This document shows, piece by piece, positions 26,148 through 34,586 of a stretch of 47,596 nucleotides of DNA (its first letter is position 1; each line of letters opens with the position of its first letter). A program made the translations under genes and the position numbers. The notes beneath the pieces are model-generated. The model made no database searches and was not told the origin of the DNA. It saw only the letters and a list, made by a program, of their open reading frames with translations. The stretch comes from JAFASC01 sp036265935. Lineage in GTDB: Bacteria; Pseudomonadota; Alphaproteobacteria; Rhizobiales; Beijerinckiaceae. The stretch lies in assembly GCA_036265935.1 (NCBI GenBank), contig DATAOB010000036.1, forward strand, positions 1-47,596, read 5' to 3'.

Positions 26148-27256
26148 GCGACCGCCTCCAGCTCAGGTGCACCTTTGAGACGGGCGACGATCGCCAGGAG
26201 TTCTTGCATGCGATGTGCGCAGGTGTGGCGCGCACGGATGGTCGCCAGGCCGTTGGCGGCAAGCTCTTGACGCAGCTCCGGATCGCGCGCCAGCGCGCGC
26301 AAATGCCGCGTCATTTCTGCGCGGTCGTGCGCAACGAGATAATCGCGGCCCGGTCGGAACAGATTTTCGCGATCCTCCCAAGGCGAGCAGATCAAAGGGA
26401 TGCCGCAGGCGAGCGCCTCGAAGACGCGAATGGTTGGAATGCCCGGCAGCGCGGTGACGTAAAACCGCCGCGGGACGTGCACCGTTGCGATGTGCCGCGC
26501 GAATAGTTCGGGGACGCGCGCATTCGGCAAAAAACCGCAATAATGCGCGCCGGCAGCACGGATCAGGTCGAGCGCGTCTGCGGGATAGCGCACGCCATAA
26601 ATGTCGAGCCGCAAGCCGGCGGCGCGCGCGGGCTCGAATAAAAACTGCTGCAATTCGGCCGAGCGCTCGTCGTCGCCCCAATTGCCGATCCAGACAAGTC
26701 CCTCGCGCACGCCTTCGCGCGCCACGGGATGGAAATGCCTGATGTCGGCCGCTTCGTGCCAGGTGAAGACGCGATTGCCCCAGCCCCATTTGCGGTAGAC
26801 GTCAGCGAGCACCTCGCCGAAGGCGAGGACGCCGTCATAGCCGCTGAGATCGTATGCGCGCATCGCTGCGGGGTCGCTGACGGCACGGTGGTGCGTGTCA
26901 TGGAAGAGGAGCTGAAACCGGCCACGCGCTTTGCGCAGCGACCCGAGCGCGGCGACGAGCCACTCGTCGTTCCATTCGTGCACGATGATCACGTCCGCGG
27001 CGGCCGTTACACTCGCGAGCTCGATGTCGCGTGAATAGGTTTGCGAGGTCAGCTCGGGATAGGCCGCTTTGTATGCGGCGAGCGCTTGCTCACCGGCATC
27101 GGCCAAAAGATTGCTGAGGCTCCAGCTGCTTTCCGGCTCGTAAACCGCGACGTCATGTCCGGCAGCGATCAACTCGCGGATCACGCCCCGCAGGAAATGC
27201 GCATTGCCGTGGTTCCAGCACGAGGCGAGCGAGTGCGTGAAATAGACGAATTTCAT
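26144..27256 (-). CDS. CgeB-family glycosyltransferase, copy 4
   Basis: A 370-residue CgeB-like protein. The N-terminus KFVYFTHSLASCWNHGNAHF keeps the Ser-Cys-Trp-Asn pattern seen in the other copies. VIIVHEWNDEWLVAALG and LLFHDTHHRAVSDPAAMR follow, and the donor half has LVWIGNWGDDERSAELQQFL and RVFEALACGIPLICSPWEDR. The acceptor half is the most divergent of the four. Start ATG overlaps the GT4 stop by four bases. A poorly conserved 31-codon upstream extension of the frame was not used. Confidence 0.83.
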   Translation of the reverse strand: MKFVYFTHSLASCWNHGNAHFLRGVIRELIAAGHDVAVYEPESSWSLSNLLADAGEQALAAYKAAYPELTSQTYSRDIELASVTAAADVIIVHEWNDEWLVAALGSLRKARGRFQLLFHDTHHRAVSDPAAMRAYDLSGYDGVLAFGEVLADVYRKWGWGNRVFTWHEAADIRHFHPVAREGVREGLVWIGNWGDDERSAELQQFLFEPARAAGLRLDIYGVRYPADALDLIRAAGAHYCGFLPNARVPELFARHIATVHVPRRFYVTALPGIPTIRVFEALACGIPLICSPWEDRENLFRPGRDYLVAHDRAEMTRHLRALARDPELRQELAANGLATIRARHTCAHRMQELLAIVARLKGAPELEAVA

Positions 27257-28356
27257 GACGCGCGCTGCTGCGGTTCGGCGAGAAGCGAGCGCATGAGCGC
27301 GACGAGTTTTTCCGCTGATTTCTCCATCGTATATTGCGCGGCGCGCCACTCCGCGGCATCGGCAAACCGCGCCCGCAGTGCGGCGTCTTCGATCAGGCGT
27401 GTCAGGCCATCAGCAAGCGCGCGCAGATCACCGGGGGCGACAAACAAAGCCGCGCCGTCCCACAATTCGCGGAACGTCGGGATGTCGGAAAGAACGAGAG
27501 CGCAACCTGCCTGCGCCGCTTCGAGCACCGCGAGCCCGAACGGCTCGTAAAGCGCAGGTGAGACGAACACCGCGGTCCGCGCCATCATATCTTGCAGCCC
27601 AGCGGCATCGAGGATGCCGAGCCAATCGAGCCGATCGAACTCAACGCTCGCGCCGTTCGGTCCTGTAAGCGGACCGGCCGCGCAAATCTTGAAAGGAAGG
27701 TGCTCGGCGGCGCGATCAAGTGCCGCGACATTCTTGCCTTCGTCCCACAATCGGCCGGCGGTCAGGACGGGAATGTCGCGCGCGCCATGGCGCGCCAGCC
27801 CGGGCTTCGAGCGTCCGTTGTGAATGACGATCGGCATGTGCGGCAGCGCGTAAATCCGCTGTGCTTGCCGCGCTAGCGCCTGCGACGGCGCGACCGCGAC
27901 ATCGACACGGCTCAATCCGGCTCGGGTAAGCTTGGCCCGCCAGGCGAGGTCGGGCGGTAGAGCGACGTTGCCGTGAACCGCCTCCCACCAGGTCGCGACG
28001 CAAGAATGCAAGACACCGATGGTCGGCACCGGAAATGCCGCACTTGCGGCAAGCGCGGGTGCGTTCAGCTGCAAAAGATCGACATTAAGCCGCCGAGCCA
28101 AATCCGCGATTTTGTCGCCGGCATCCGCCACTTCGGACGCATTCGCCGCCGTCCAGTCGAGCGGCAGGTTCGTGAGTTCGATATCCAGCCCGGAAATTGA
28201 TCGCGCCTGACTGAGCTCCGATTCGCTCGGCGCATTTCCCAGTACGGCGAGCGTCGTTGCAACATCGTACGCACTCAGCGCGCGCGCCATTTCCAGAGCA
28301 TAGGTCCAGACGCCGCCGGCGGCATCTGCCGTTATCAGGAGACGGATGTCAGGCAT
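27253..28356 (-). CDS. Glycosyltransferase family 4 (GT-B fold)
   Basis: A 367-residue GT4 enzyme. The N-terminus PDIRLLITADAAGGVWTYA has the glycine-rich loop typical of the acceptor domain. VAPSQALARQAQRIY, PVLTAGRLWDEGKNVAAL and the donor motif SPALYEPFGLAVLEAAQAGC (E-P-F-G-L...E, the EX7E motif) are clear. ATG at 28356 overlaps the epimerase end by eight bases; the stop overlaps the next CgeB gene by four. By position it probably acts early in assembly, but order of genes is not proof of order of action. Confidence 0.88.
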   Translation of the reverse strand: MPDIRLLITADAAGGVWTYALEMARALSAYDVATTLAVLGNAPSESELSQARSISGLDIELTNLPLDWTAANASEVADAGDKIADLARRLNVDLLQLNAPALAASAAFPVPTIGVLHSCVATWWEAVHGNVALPPDLAWRAKLTRAGLSRVDVAVAPSQALARQAQRIYALPHMPIVIHNGRSKPGLARHGARDIPVLTAGRLWDEGKNVAALDRAAEHLPFKICAAGPLTGPNGASVEFDRLDWLGILDAAGLQDMMARTAVFVSPALYEPFGLAVLEAAQAGCALVLSDIPTFRELWDGAALFVAPGDLRALADGLTRLIEDAALRARFADAAEWRAAQYTMEKSAEKLVALMRSLLAEPQQRAS

Positions 28357-29485
28357 GGGTTGTGACCTGCCGCGCACCTCTGGGCGTTACGCTCGCCGCT
28401 TTCGACGATACTGCGGGTCGCACGCCTCTGCGCACATTTGTTTTCCGTTCGGATATCCAGGCGATCAGGTCGGTAACGCCGTCCTCCCAATGTTTTGGCA
28501 CGGGAAGTTTCAGCCCATTCCTGACCGCGCGCGTATCGCTGACGTAGTAGCGCTGATCGCCGGCGCGCCAATCCGAAAGCTCGATATCGACCCGCCGGCC
28601 GAGCCGCGATTCGATAAAGCGCAGAATCTGTTTGAGGCTGACCGCATTATCAGGGCCGCCGCCGAGATTGAAGGCGCGCCCCGCGACATGCCCGATATTC
28701 CGCCAAGCCGTGAGATAGGCCTCAACCGCGTCAAAGACATGCAGCACGTCGCGCACCTGACAGCCGTCGCCATAAATGGTGATCGGCTCGCTAGCGAGCG
28801 CACGATAGACGAAATGCGCCACCCAGCCCTGATCTTCCGTGCCCATCTGGTGCGGGCCGTAGATGCAGCTCATGCGCATGACCGCGGTCAGCAGGCCGAA
28901 ACTGCGGGCATAATCGATAACGTATTGGTCCGCCGCACCCTTGGAGCAGCCATAGGGTGTGTGGAAATCGAGCGGCCTACATTCGTCGACACCGTGGCGG
29001 CGCAGGCGTGCGTCCTGCGGCAGGTAGCGGTCATCCTCGCGTGCGAGCTCGACGTCGCTCAAATTGCCGTAGACTTTATTGGTGCCCGCAAAGATCAGCG
29101 GCGCGCGCGGATTATTGAGGCGCAGCGATTCCAACAAGGAAATCGTGCCGCCGACATTCACGTCGAAATCGAAGCGCGGCTCGACAAGGCTCGTCGTCAC
29201 GGCAACTTGCGCCGCAAAATGGAAAACGGCCCGGCAATCGCGGACCGCTTCACTTACCGCCGTCCGATCTCTCACATCGCAACAAGCGAACGAAATTTTG
29301 TGGGCGTGACTACTCTTCAGCCATTCGAGATTGTCCTCGACGCCCGGCCGCGCGAGCGAGTCGAAAATCAACACGGAATAGCCTTCGCGTGCCAGCCGGT
29401 CGGCGAGGTTGACGCCGATGAATCCGGCGCCGCCGGTGACGAGAACGGGGCGCGTGGATAGAAGCGATGGCGCGGCCGCGGTCAC
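28349..29485 (-). CDS. NAD-dependent sugar epimerase/dehydratase, CDP-paratose/tyvelose epimerase-like
   Basis: A 378-residue extended SDR. GTG at 29485 shares bases with the upstream stop (GTGA). The NAD loop GGAGFIGVNLADRLA is at about residues 18-32, TNKVYGNL is typical of the CDP-tyvelose 2-epimerase branch, and the catalytic YGCSK gives Tyr and Lys in the YxxxK motif. QVRDVLHVFDAVEAYL and FNLGGGPDNAVSL are the substrate-end motifs. It is paired with a second SDR directly upstream, so two sugar-nucleotide modifications are likely. The actual sugar cannot be read from sequence. Confidence 0.87.
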   Translation of the reverse strand: MTAAAPSLLSTRPVLVTGGAGFIGVNLADRLAREGYSVLIFDSLARPGVEDNLEWLKSSHAHKISFACCDVRDRTAVSEAVRDCRAVFHFAAQVAVTTSLVEPRFDFDVNVGGTISLLESLRLNNPRAPLIFAGTNKVYGNLSDVELAREDDRYLPQDARLRRHGVDECRPLDFHTPYGCSKGAADQYVIDYARSFGLLTAVMRMSCIYGPHQMGTEDQGWVAHFVYRALASEPITIYGDGCQVRDVLHVFDAVEAYLTAWRNIGHVAGRAFNLGGGPDNAVSLKQILRFIESRLGRRVDIELSDWRAGDQRYYVSDTRAVRNGLKLPVPKHWEDGVTDLIAWISERKTNVRRGVRPAVSSKAASVTPRGARQVTTHA

Positions 29486-30594
29486 GCGACAAGTCCTCTT
29501 GCTTCGAGTTCGCGGTGGGCCTGATCTACTCGATCGTCGGCGTCCTGCTCTGCGACCCATTCCGCGAGTTCGGCGAGTCCCGCGGAAAAATCCTCTTTCG
29601 CGACAAAGCCGATCTCCTGCTCGGCTTTGCCGACGGCGGCGAAGCAGTGCCTGATATCGCCGGCACGCAATTTGCCGGTGATCTCGGGCAGCAAGTGCTC
29701 GCGATCCATCGCTTGCGCCAAACCGATTGCTATGTCTTCGACAGTCCGCGAGTGGCCGCTGCCGATATTCAACACATTGCCCACGGCACCCGGATGCTCG
29801 AGCGCGATCAGGAAGGCGCGCGCGACGTCCTTCACATGCACGAAATCGCGCCGCTGCTGGCCATCCTCGAATACCATCGGACGTTCGCCGTTGAGCAGCC
29901 GCGAGGCAAAGATCGCGAGCACGCCGGTATATGGATTGGAGAGCGCCTGGCCCGGGCCATAGACGTTGAAGAGCCGCAGCGCCGCGGCTTCGATTCCGTA
30001 AGCCGGCGCGACGGTGAGCGTCAACCGCTCCTGCACATATTTGGTCAGCGCATAGACCGATGTGAGCGCCGGGCGCTTCCATTCCGGCGTCGGCACCGCG
30101 AAGAGGGGGCGGCCATTGCGATCAAGCGGATCGTAGGATTGCCCGGCGCGGCGCATACCGCGTTCCGCGTCTTCAACCACGTCGCCGTTTTCGGTGCGGT
30201 ACAGGCCTTCGCCGTAAATGCTCATCGAGGAGGCAGTCACGACGCGGCGCACCGGACGATCGATCAGCGCCTGGAACAAAGCGGCGGTGGCAAGATCGTT
30301 GCCGCCGACATAGCGCTCGATCTCATACATGCTTTGGCCGACACCGACCTCGGCGGCGAGATGGATAACACTGTCGACCCGTGCAAGCGCGCGCGAAAGA
30401 AGACCGGCATCGCGGACATCGCCGACGAGAAGCTCGGCGTCGTTCCAAATATCGTGCTTGGCGGGTGTGCGGCCGTGAACTTGTTCGACAAAAGAATCGA
30501 GGACGCGAACGCGATTGCCGCGTTGCAGCGCCTCCCTGACCACCTGGCGGCCGATGAAACCCGCGCCGCCGGTGATGAGAATGGTCTCACTCAT
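29482..30594 (-). CDS. NAD-dependent sugar epimerase/dehydratase, first gene of the glycan cluster
   Basis: A 370-residue extended SDR. The N-terminal ETILITGGAGFIGRQVV is the NAD site, VIHLAAEVGVGQSMYE follows, and the catalytic motif is YALTK (Tyr and Lys). RLFNVYGPGQALSNPYTG and RRDFVHVKDVARAFL are typical of UDP- or dTDP-sugar 4-epimerases, most like a dTDP-rhamnose 4-epimerase. The ATG at 30594 has no strong ribosome site. The cluster's putative promoter lies about 200 bases upstream (30792-30816). Substrate uncertain. Confidence 0.87.
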   Translation of the reverse strand: MSETILITGGAGFIGRQVVREALQRGNRVRVLDSFVEQVHGRTPAKHDIWNDAELLVGDVRDAGLLSRALARVDSVIHLAAEVGVGQSMYEIERYVGGNDLATAALFQALIDRPVRRVVTASSMSIYGEGLYRTENGDVVEDAERGMRRAGQSYDPLDRNGRPLFAVPTPEWKRPALTSVYALTKYVQERLTLTVAPAYGIEAAALRLFNVYGPGQALSNPYTGVLAIFASRLLNGERPMVFEDGQQRRDFVHVKDVARAFLIALEHPGAVGNVLNIGSGHSRTVEDIAIGLAQAMDREHLLPEITGKLRAGDIRHCFAAVGKAEQEIGFVAKEDFSAGLAELAEWVAEQDADDRVDQAHRELEARGLVA

Positions 30595-30902
30595 GGCGCC
30601 GCCAGGCGAGATCTATGACATTTGCTAATTCCGAGCCGCCGTCGCAGGCAATCTGGCCGAGACGGAGCGCTGCCGCCCCGCCGTGAATCCTCCAATTCAG
30701 CGCGCTGCATCCCACCTCATCCGGATTGTTTCTATTCGAAGCAGATTTGCCATTGAATACCGATAGATATCCAAGGTGCTGCCGATCCCGAAACGGGCAG
30801 CATCTACAAAGGTTCCGGTCTAGTTCGAGCTAGAACAGGCGCGCTTTAACTTAGGATAATTCAAGCTGCATTCGCGCGCAGACTGATTAACAAATGATAA
30901 TC
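30595..30902. other. 308-base intergenic region, probable control region of the glycan cluster
   Basis: No convincing gene. Reading the minus strand it holds a GGAAC-N16-CGTT promoter-like element (30816 to 30792) and then a leader of roughly 190 bases before the first ATG. A hairpin-forming stretch overlaps the -10 (30778-30801: GCTG/CAGC outer and CCCG/CGGG inner pairs around AAA), and TCTAG-N6-CTAGA is at about 30820-30835. The region is more AT-rich than its neighbours. No riboswitch could be recognised. Confidence 0.6.
30792..30816 (-). promoter_or_regulatory. Putative EcfG-type general stress promoter for the glycan cluster
   Basis: On the minus strand GGAAC (30816-30812) is followed by exactly 16 bases and CGTT (30795-30792). 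This is a perfect match to the GGAAC-N16/17-CGTT consensus of EcfG sigma factors of the PhyR-NepR-EcfG general stress response of alphaproteobacteria. It lies in the only sizeable non-coding gap upstream of the 15-gene cluster and points towards it. It was noticed by eye; how often the motif occurs by chance was not computed. Confidence 0.65.
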
Positions 30903-32045
30903 TCAGCCGACGATCCGAGCCTCACGCAGTGCGCCGATTTGCTCAGTTTGCAAGCCGCATTTGCGCAAAATCGCATCCGCATCGCTGCTGGGTTCGTGTG
31001 TGCCATCGAGCTCAGCGCTGCCGGCTTCGCGGAAACGCGGCGCAGCATTCGGGCGCGGAGCGCCGCCCGTGCGATCGAACGCGTTTCGTGCAGCCATGTG
31101 GAGATGATCCGGCGCTTCGTCCATCGTCAGCACAGGCGTCACGCAGGAGTCCGTCCCTTCCAGCAGCGCGCACCACTGGGCGCGCGCACGCGTCTTGAAG
31201 ATCGCCGTCATCTTGGCGCGCAGCGCGGGCCAGTATTCGCGATCGTGCTGGCGTTTCATGTCTTCAGCACTGAGACCGATACGCTGCGCCAGTTCCCGAA
31301 AGAACTTCGCCTCAATCGCGCCGATGGCGAGATAAAGTCCGTCGCGCGTTTCGTACGTATCGTACCATGGGGCGCCGCCGTCGAGCATGTTGTCGCCGCG
31401 TTCGCAGTGCCAGCGCCCGCCCGCCTTCAGGCTGTAGAAAATCGTCATCAATGACGCGGCGCCGTCGACCATCGCCGCATCGACAACGTCGCCACGGCCG
31501 CTGGTCCGCGCATTTATAACGCCGGCAAGAATGCCGATAGCGAGATAAAGCGAGCCGCCGCCATAGTCGCCGATGAGGTTGAGCGGCGGCACCGGCTTGC
31601 GTCCGTGCTCGCCGATGCTCGCGAGCGCGCCGGTCAGCGCGATGTAGTTGATGTCGTGGCCGGCGGCTTGTGCGAGCGGCCCCTCCTGGCCGAAGCCGGT
31701 CATACGGCCGTAGACGAGACGCGGATTGCGGGCGAGACAAATGTCGGGCCCGAGGCCAAGCCGCTCCATCACCTTGGGGCGAAAGCCTTCGATCAGCGCG
31801 TCCGCGCGCTCGACAAGTTTTAAAACGATCTCGATCGCTTCCGGGCGCTTCAGATCGAGCGCGATCGAGCGGCGATTGCGGCCGACGAAATCGGTGCTCT
31901 TTGTCGAGGACACGCCGAGATCGCTGCCGCCGATGCGATCGATGCGGATCATTTCGGCGCCCATGTCCGCAAGCAGCATGGCGCAGAACGGCCCGGGACC
32001 GATACCCGCCATTTCGATGATCGTCACGCCGTGTAGCGGCCCCAA
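30903..32045 (-). CDS. Alpha-methylacyl-CoA racemase, CaiB/BaiF (class III CoA-transferase) family
   Basis: A 380-residue CaiB/BaiF protein of the AMACR branch. The catalytic His in AAGHDINYIALTGALA and Asp in NLIGDYGGGSLYLA match the His/Asp acid-base pair of mycobacterial MCR. CERGDNMLDGGAPWYDTYET is the typical C-terminal-half motif. AMACRs invert 2-methylacyl-CoA thioesters in branched fatty-acid or isoprenoid degradation. It lies 14 bases after recQ on the same strand, apparently an unrelated passenger. The start at ATG 32045 gives the usual N-terminus GPLHGVTIIEMAGIGPG. Confidence 0.9.
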   Translation of the reverse strand: MGPLHGVTIIEMAGIGPGPFCAMLLADMGAEMIRIDRIGGSDLGVSSTKSTDFVGRNRRSIALDLKRPEAIEIVLKLVERADALIEGFRPKVMERLGLGPDICLARNPRLVYGRMTGFGQEGPLAQAAGHDINYIALTGALASIGEHGRKPVPPLNLIGDYGGGSLYLAIGILAGVINARTSGRGDVVDAAMVDGAASLMTIFYSLKAGGRWHCERGDNMLDGGAPWYDTYETRDGLYLAIGAIEAKFFRELAQRIGLSAEDMKRQHDREYWPALRAKMTAIFKTRARAQWCALLEGTDSCVTPVLTMDEAPDHLHMAARNAFDRTGGAPRPNAAPRFREAGSAELDGTHEPSSDADAILRKCGLQTEQIGALREARIVG

Positions 32046-32059
32046 GGGAAAACTCCGGC

Positions 32060-33691
32060 TCAGATGTTCTGTAGTTCGGTTTGAAGGAGTTCGGCAAACG
32101 CCCGCACGAGAGAATCATCGCCGATTTGATGCTGCGTGAAGGCAGCGCGAATCGCATCGATCGAAGCGGAATTCGCAAGCGCGATTTCATGCAGCGCCGC
32201 GTCCGGAACGAGGCTCGCCGGCGAGCATCGCCGCTTCTGCGCAATCGACAGGCGCACGGATTTCATCCGCAAGAGCGCTCGCTGCTGCGCGATTGTCAGT
32301 GCCGGCAAGCGCTCCGGGGGAAGGTGCGCAACAACCGGCGGGGGAGTGTCGGCCGTCGAGGACTCATCCTGCGCCGGCGCGCGCGCATCAATGATGGAGT
32401 TGATAATCCGCGCCGCGCGGTCTGCAAGATAAGAGGCGCCTGCCGACGGCAGCCGCGCCGCCCGCCGCAATCGCAAAAATCCCTTGCGGCAACTGTCGCA
32501 TCGGCCACACGGGCGTCCCTGGTCGCCGAGTGCGTGCAAAAGCATCTGCTGTCGGCATGTCGGCGCGCGGCAGAATTCTTCCAAAAGCGCCAGCTTCGTT
32601 GCCGCCTCATGCTGGCGGTCGGGATCGGCGATGCTCGCGAGCTGCAGCCGACGCGCGCCAAAATCTTGCGGCGCATAGAGGAGAAGCGTGTCTGCCGGCA
32701 AACCGTCGCGGCCGGCACGGCCGGTCTCCTGATAGTATGTCTCAAGTGACGACGGAAGATCGGCATGGCAGATGAAGCGCACGTCGGCTTTGTCGATGCC
32801 CATGCCGAAGGCGATCGTCGCCACCATGACGACGCCTTTATCGGAAATGAATTCGTCTTGGTGCGCGTGGCGCGTGCCGCCGTCGAGAGCGACGTGGTAA
32901 GCGAGTGCGCTGAACCCGGCGGCGCGCAATTGCCGGGCAAGCCGATCGGTCTTCTCGCGCGTCGCGCAATAGACGATGCCGGACTGGCCCGCATGCTCTG
33001 CGAGGAATTGCTGAATCTGCCGCAACCCCGCACCGCGCCGCTCGACGCGGTGCGAGAGGTTGGGCCGCTCGAACGAGCCGGAAAAAACGCGCGGCGGCGA
33101 GGCGAAAAGATTGGCGATAATCTCGGTGCGCGTCGGCGGCGCCGCGGTCGCGGTGACTGCGACGATCTGGCGGACGCCGATAGCGTCGGCCGCTTTGCGC
33201 AAACCGCGATATTCGGGACGAAACTCGTGTCCCCAATGGGCGATGCAGTGCGCTTCATCGACGGCCATCATCTGCGGATGCGCGGCGCGCAAGGCCGCGA
33301 TCATTGCCGGCTGATCGAGCCGCTCCGGCGCGACGTAAAGCAGCTTTAGACTGCCGCTGCGAAGCCGCGCGAGCACTTCGGCCGTCTCATGCGGTTCGGC
33401 TGCCGAATGCAGGGTGGCGGCGGGAATGCCGAGCGCGACAAGCCCCTGTACCTGATCGCGCATGAGCGAGACGAGCGGTGACACGACGAGCATGAGCGAT
33501 GGCAGAAGCAGCGCCGGCAATTGATAGAGCAGCGATTTACCGGAACCGGTGGGAAGGACCGCGAGAATGTCGTCGCCGTCGAGAACGGCGCCGATGATCT
33601 CCGCCTGTCCCGGCCGAAAATTTTCGTGGCCGAAGCGGTCGCGCAGAACGCTCCGCGCTTCCTCCAGATTTGCCCGGCCGCGTTCTCGCAT
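32060..33691 (-). CDS. recQ: RecQ-family ATP-dependent DNA helicase
   Basis: A 543-residue superfamily 2 helicase. Motif 0 FRPGQAEII, Walker A AVLPTGSGKSLLYQ, the DEAH box VDEAHCIAHWGHEFRPEY, SVTAT-like VAVTATA, motif V ATIAFGMGIDKADVR and motif VI YYQETGRAGRDG are all visible. The RecQ zinc site follows as Cys clusters (CRAPTCRQQM... CGRCDSC) near 390-415. The C-terminal 100 residues are poorly conserved and may hold an HRDC-like helical domain. It is a little shorter than E. coli RecQ. Acts in recombination repair and fork restart. It is 40 bases downstream of the ABC permease, possibly in the same transcript. Confidence 0.92.
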   Translation of the reverse strand: MRERGRANLEEARSVLRDRFGHENFRPGQAEIIGAVLDGDDILAVLPTGSGKSLLYQLPALLLPSLMLVVSPLVSLMRDQVQGLVALGIPAATLHSAAEPHETAEVLARLRSGSLKLLYVAPERLDQPAMIAALRAAHPQMMAVDEAHCIAHWGHEFRPEYRGLRKAADAIGVRQIVAVTATAAPPTRTEIIANLFASPPRVFSGSFERPNLSHRVERRGAGLRQIQQFLAEHAGQSGIVYCATREKTDRLARQLRAAGFSALAYHVALDGGTRHAHQDEFISDKGVVMVATIAFGMGIDKADVRFICHADLPSSLETYYQETGRAGRDGLPADTLLLYAPQDFGARRLQLASIADPDRQHEAATKLALLEEFCRAPTCRQQMLLHALGDQGRPCGRCDSCRKGFLRLRRAARLPSAGASYLADRAARIINSIIDARAPAQDESSTADTPPPVVAHLPPERLPALTIAQQRALLRMKSVRLSIAQKRRCSPASLVPDAALHEIALANSASIDAIRAAFTQHQIGDDSLVRAFAELLQTELQNI

Positions 33692-33731
33692 AAGGCTAGC
33701 CTAGCACCAGGTCGGCGCATTACGCGAGGGA

Positions 33732-34586
33732 CTAGCCGGCGCGGCGCAGCGAAAGGCCGATCGCCGGATTATACGCAAGGATGGCACCTGCCATGAAGAG
33801 GATGCCGCAGCCGAGCACGATAACCAGCGCCTGCGGATTCAGCTGCTGGTAGAAGGCGAAGCGGATCAGTTCGACCGCATGGGTGAACGGGTTTGCTTGG
33901 CAGACATAATAAAGCCAGGGGCTCGATTCCTTGACGCGCCACAGCGGATAGAGCGCGGAGGAAGCAAAGAACATCGGGAAGATGACAAAGTTCATCACAC
34001 CGGCGAAATTTTCCAGTTGCTTGATCAGCGACGATAGAAGCAGGCCGAACGAGCCGAGCATCAGCCCGACGAGGATCAGCGCCGGTAGCACGGTCAGATA
34101 GCCCCACGGCGTCGGCGGCTCTATCTCCCAGAAATAGGCGATGATCAGATAGGCATAGACCTGGAGCAGCGATACCGCCGTGCCGGCAATCAGTTTCGAC
34201 GAAAGAAGAAACCAACGCGGCATCGGGCTGACAAGCAGCGTGCGCATGTTGCCCATCTCGCGGTCGTAGACCATCGAAAGCGACGATTGCATGCCGTTGA
34301 AAAGCTGGATCATCGCCATCAGACCCGGCGTGATGTAGACCTCGTAAAGGACGTAGGTGTCGTAAGGCGGGATGATCGAGACGCCGAGCACCTGGCGAAA
34401 GCCGGCGGCGAAGATGAACAGCCAGACGAGTGGGCGTACCAGCGCCGAGATGAAGCGCTCGCGCTGATGCAGGAAACGCAAACCCTCGCGCCAGACAATG
34501 CCGGTCATGCAGATCGCGTAATGCCGGAGGGTGAAATGCGAGCGGGTGGGCGTGCGGGTCTCTGGCGCGACAGAAGCGGCGCTCAT
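33732..34586 (-). CDS. ABC transporter permease, PQQ-dependent alcohol oxidation associated
   Basis: A 284-residue ABC-2 type permease with six predicted membrane helices and the DREMGNMRTLLVSPMPRWF cytoplasmic loop characteristic of the family. Its start overlaps the ATPase stop by four bases. With the ATPase, beta-propeller and binding protein upstream it forms the four-part set I know from PQQ-dependent alcohol dehydrogenase regions (TIGRFAM entries for PQQ/Ped-type ABC systems). The transported compound is not established; efflux of an alcohol or aldehyde, or cofactor handling, have been considered. Confidence 0.85.
   Translation of the reverse strand: MSAASVAPETRTPTRSHFTLRHYAICMTGIVWREGLRFLHQRERFISALVRPLVWLFIFAAGFRQVLGVSIIPPYDTYVLYEVYITPGLMAMIQLFNGMQSSLSMVYDREMGNMRTLLVSPMPRWFLLSSKLIAGTAVSLLQVYAYLIIAYFWEIEPPTPWGYLTVLPALILVGLMLGSFGLLLSSLIKQLENFAGVMNFVIFPMFFASSALYPLWRVKESSPWLYYVCQANPFTHAVELIRFAFYQQLNPQALVIVLGCGILFMAGAILAYNPAIGLSLRRAG

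Noticed and set aside
30778..30801. Hairpin as terminator of the racemase gene
   Set aside because: No T-run follows it on the minus strand and it overlaps the -10 of the EcfG-type promoter, so a terminator call is not supported.
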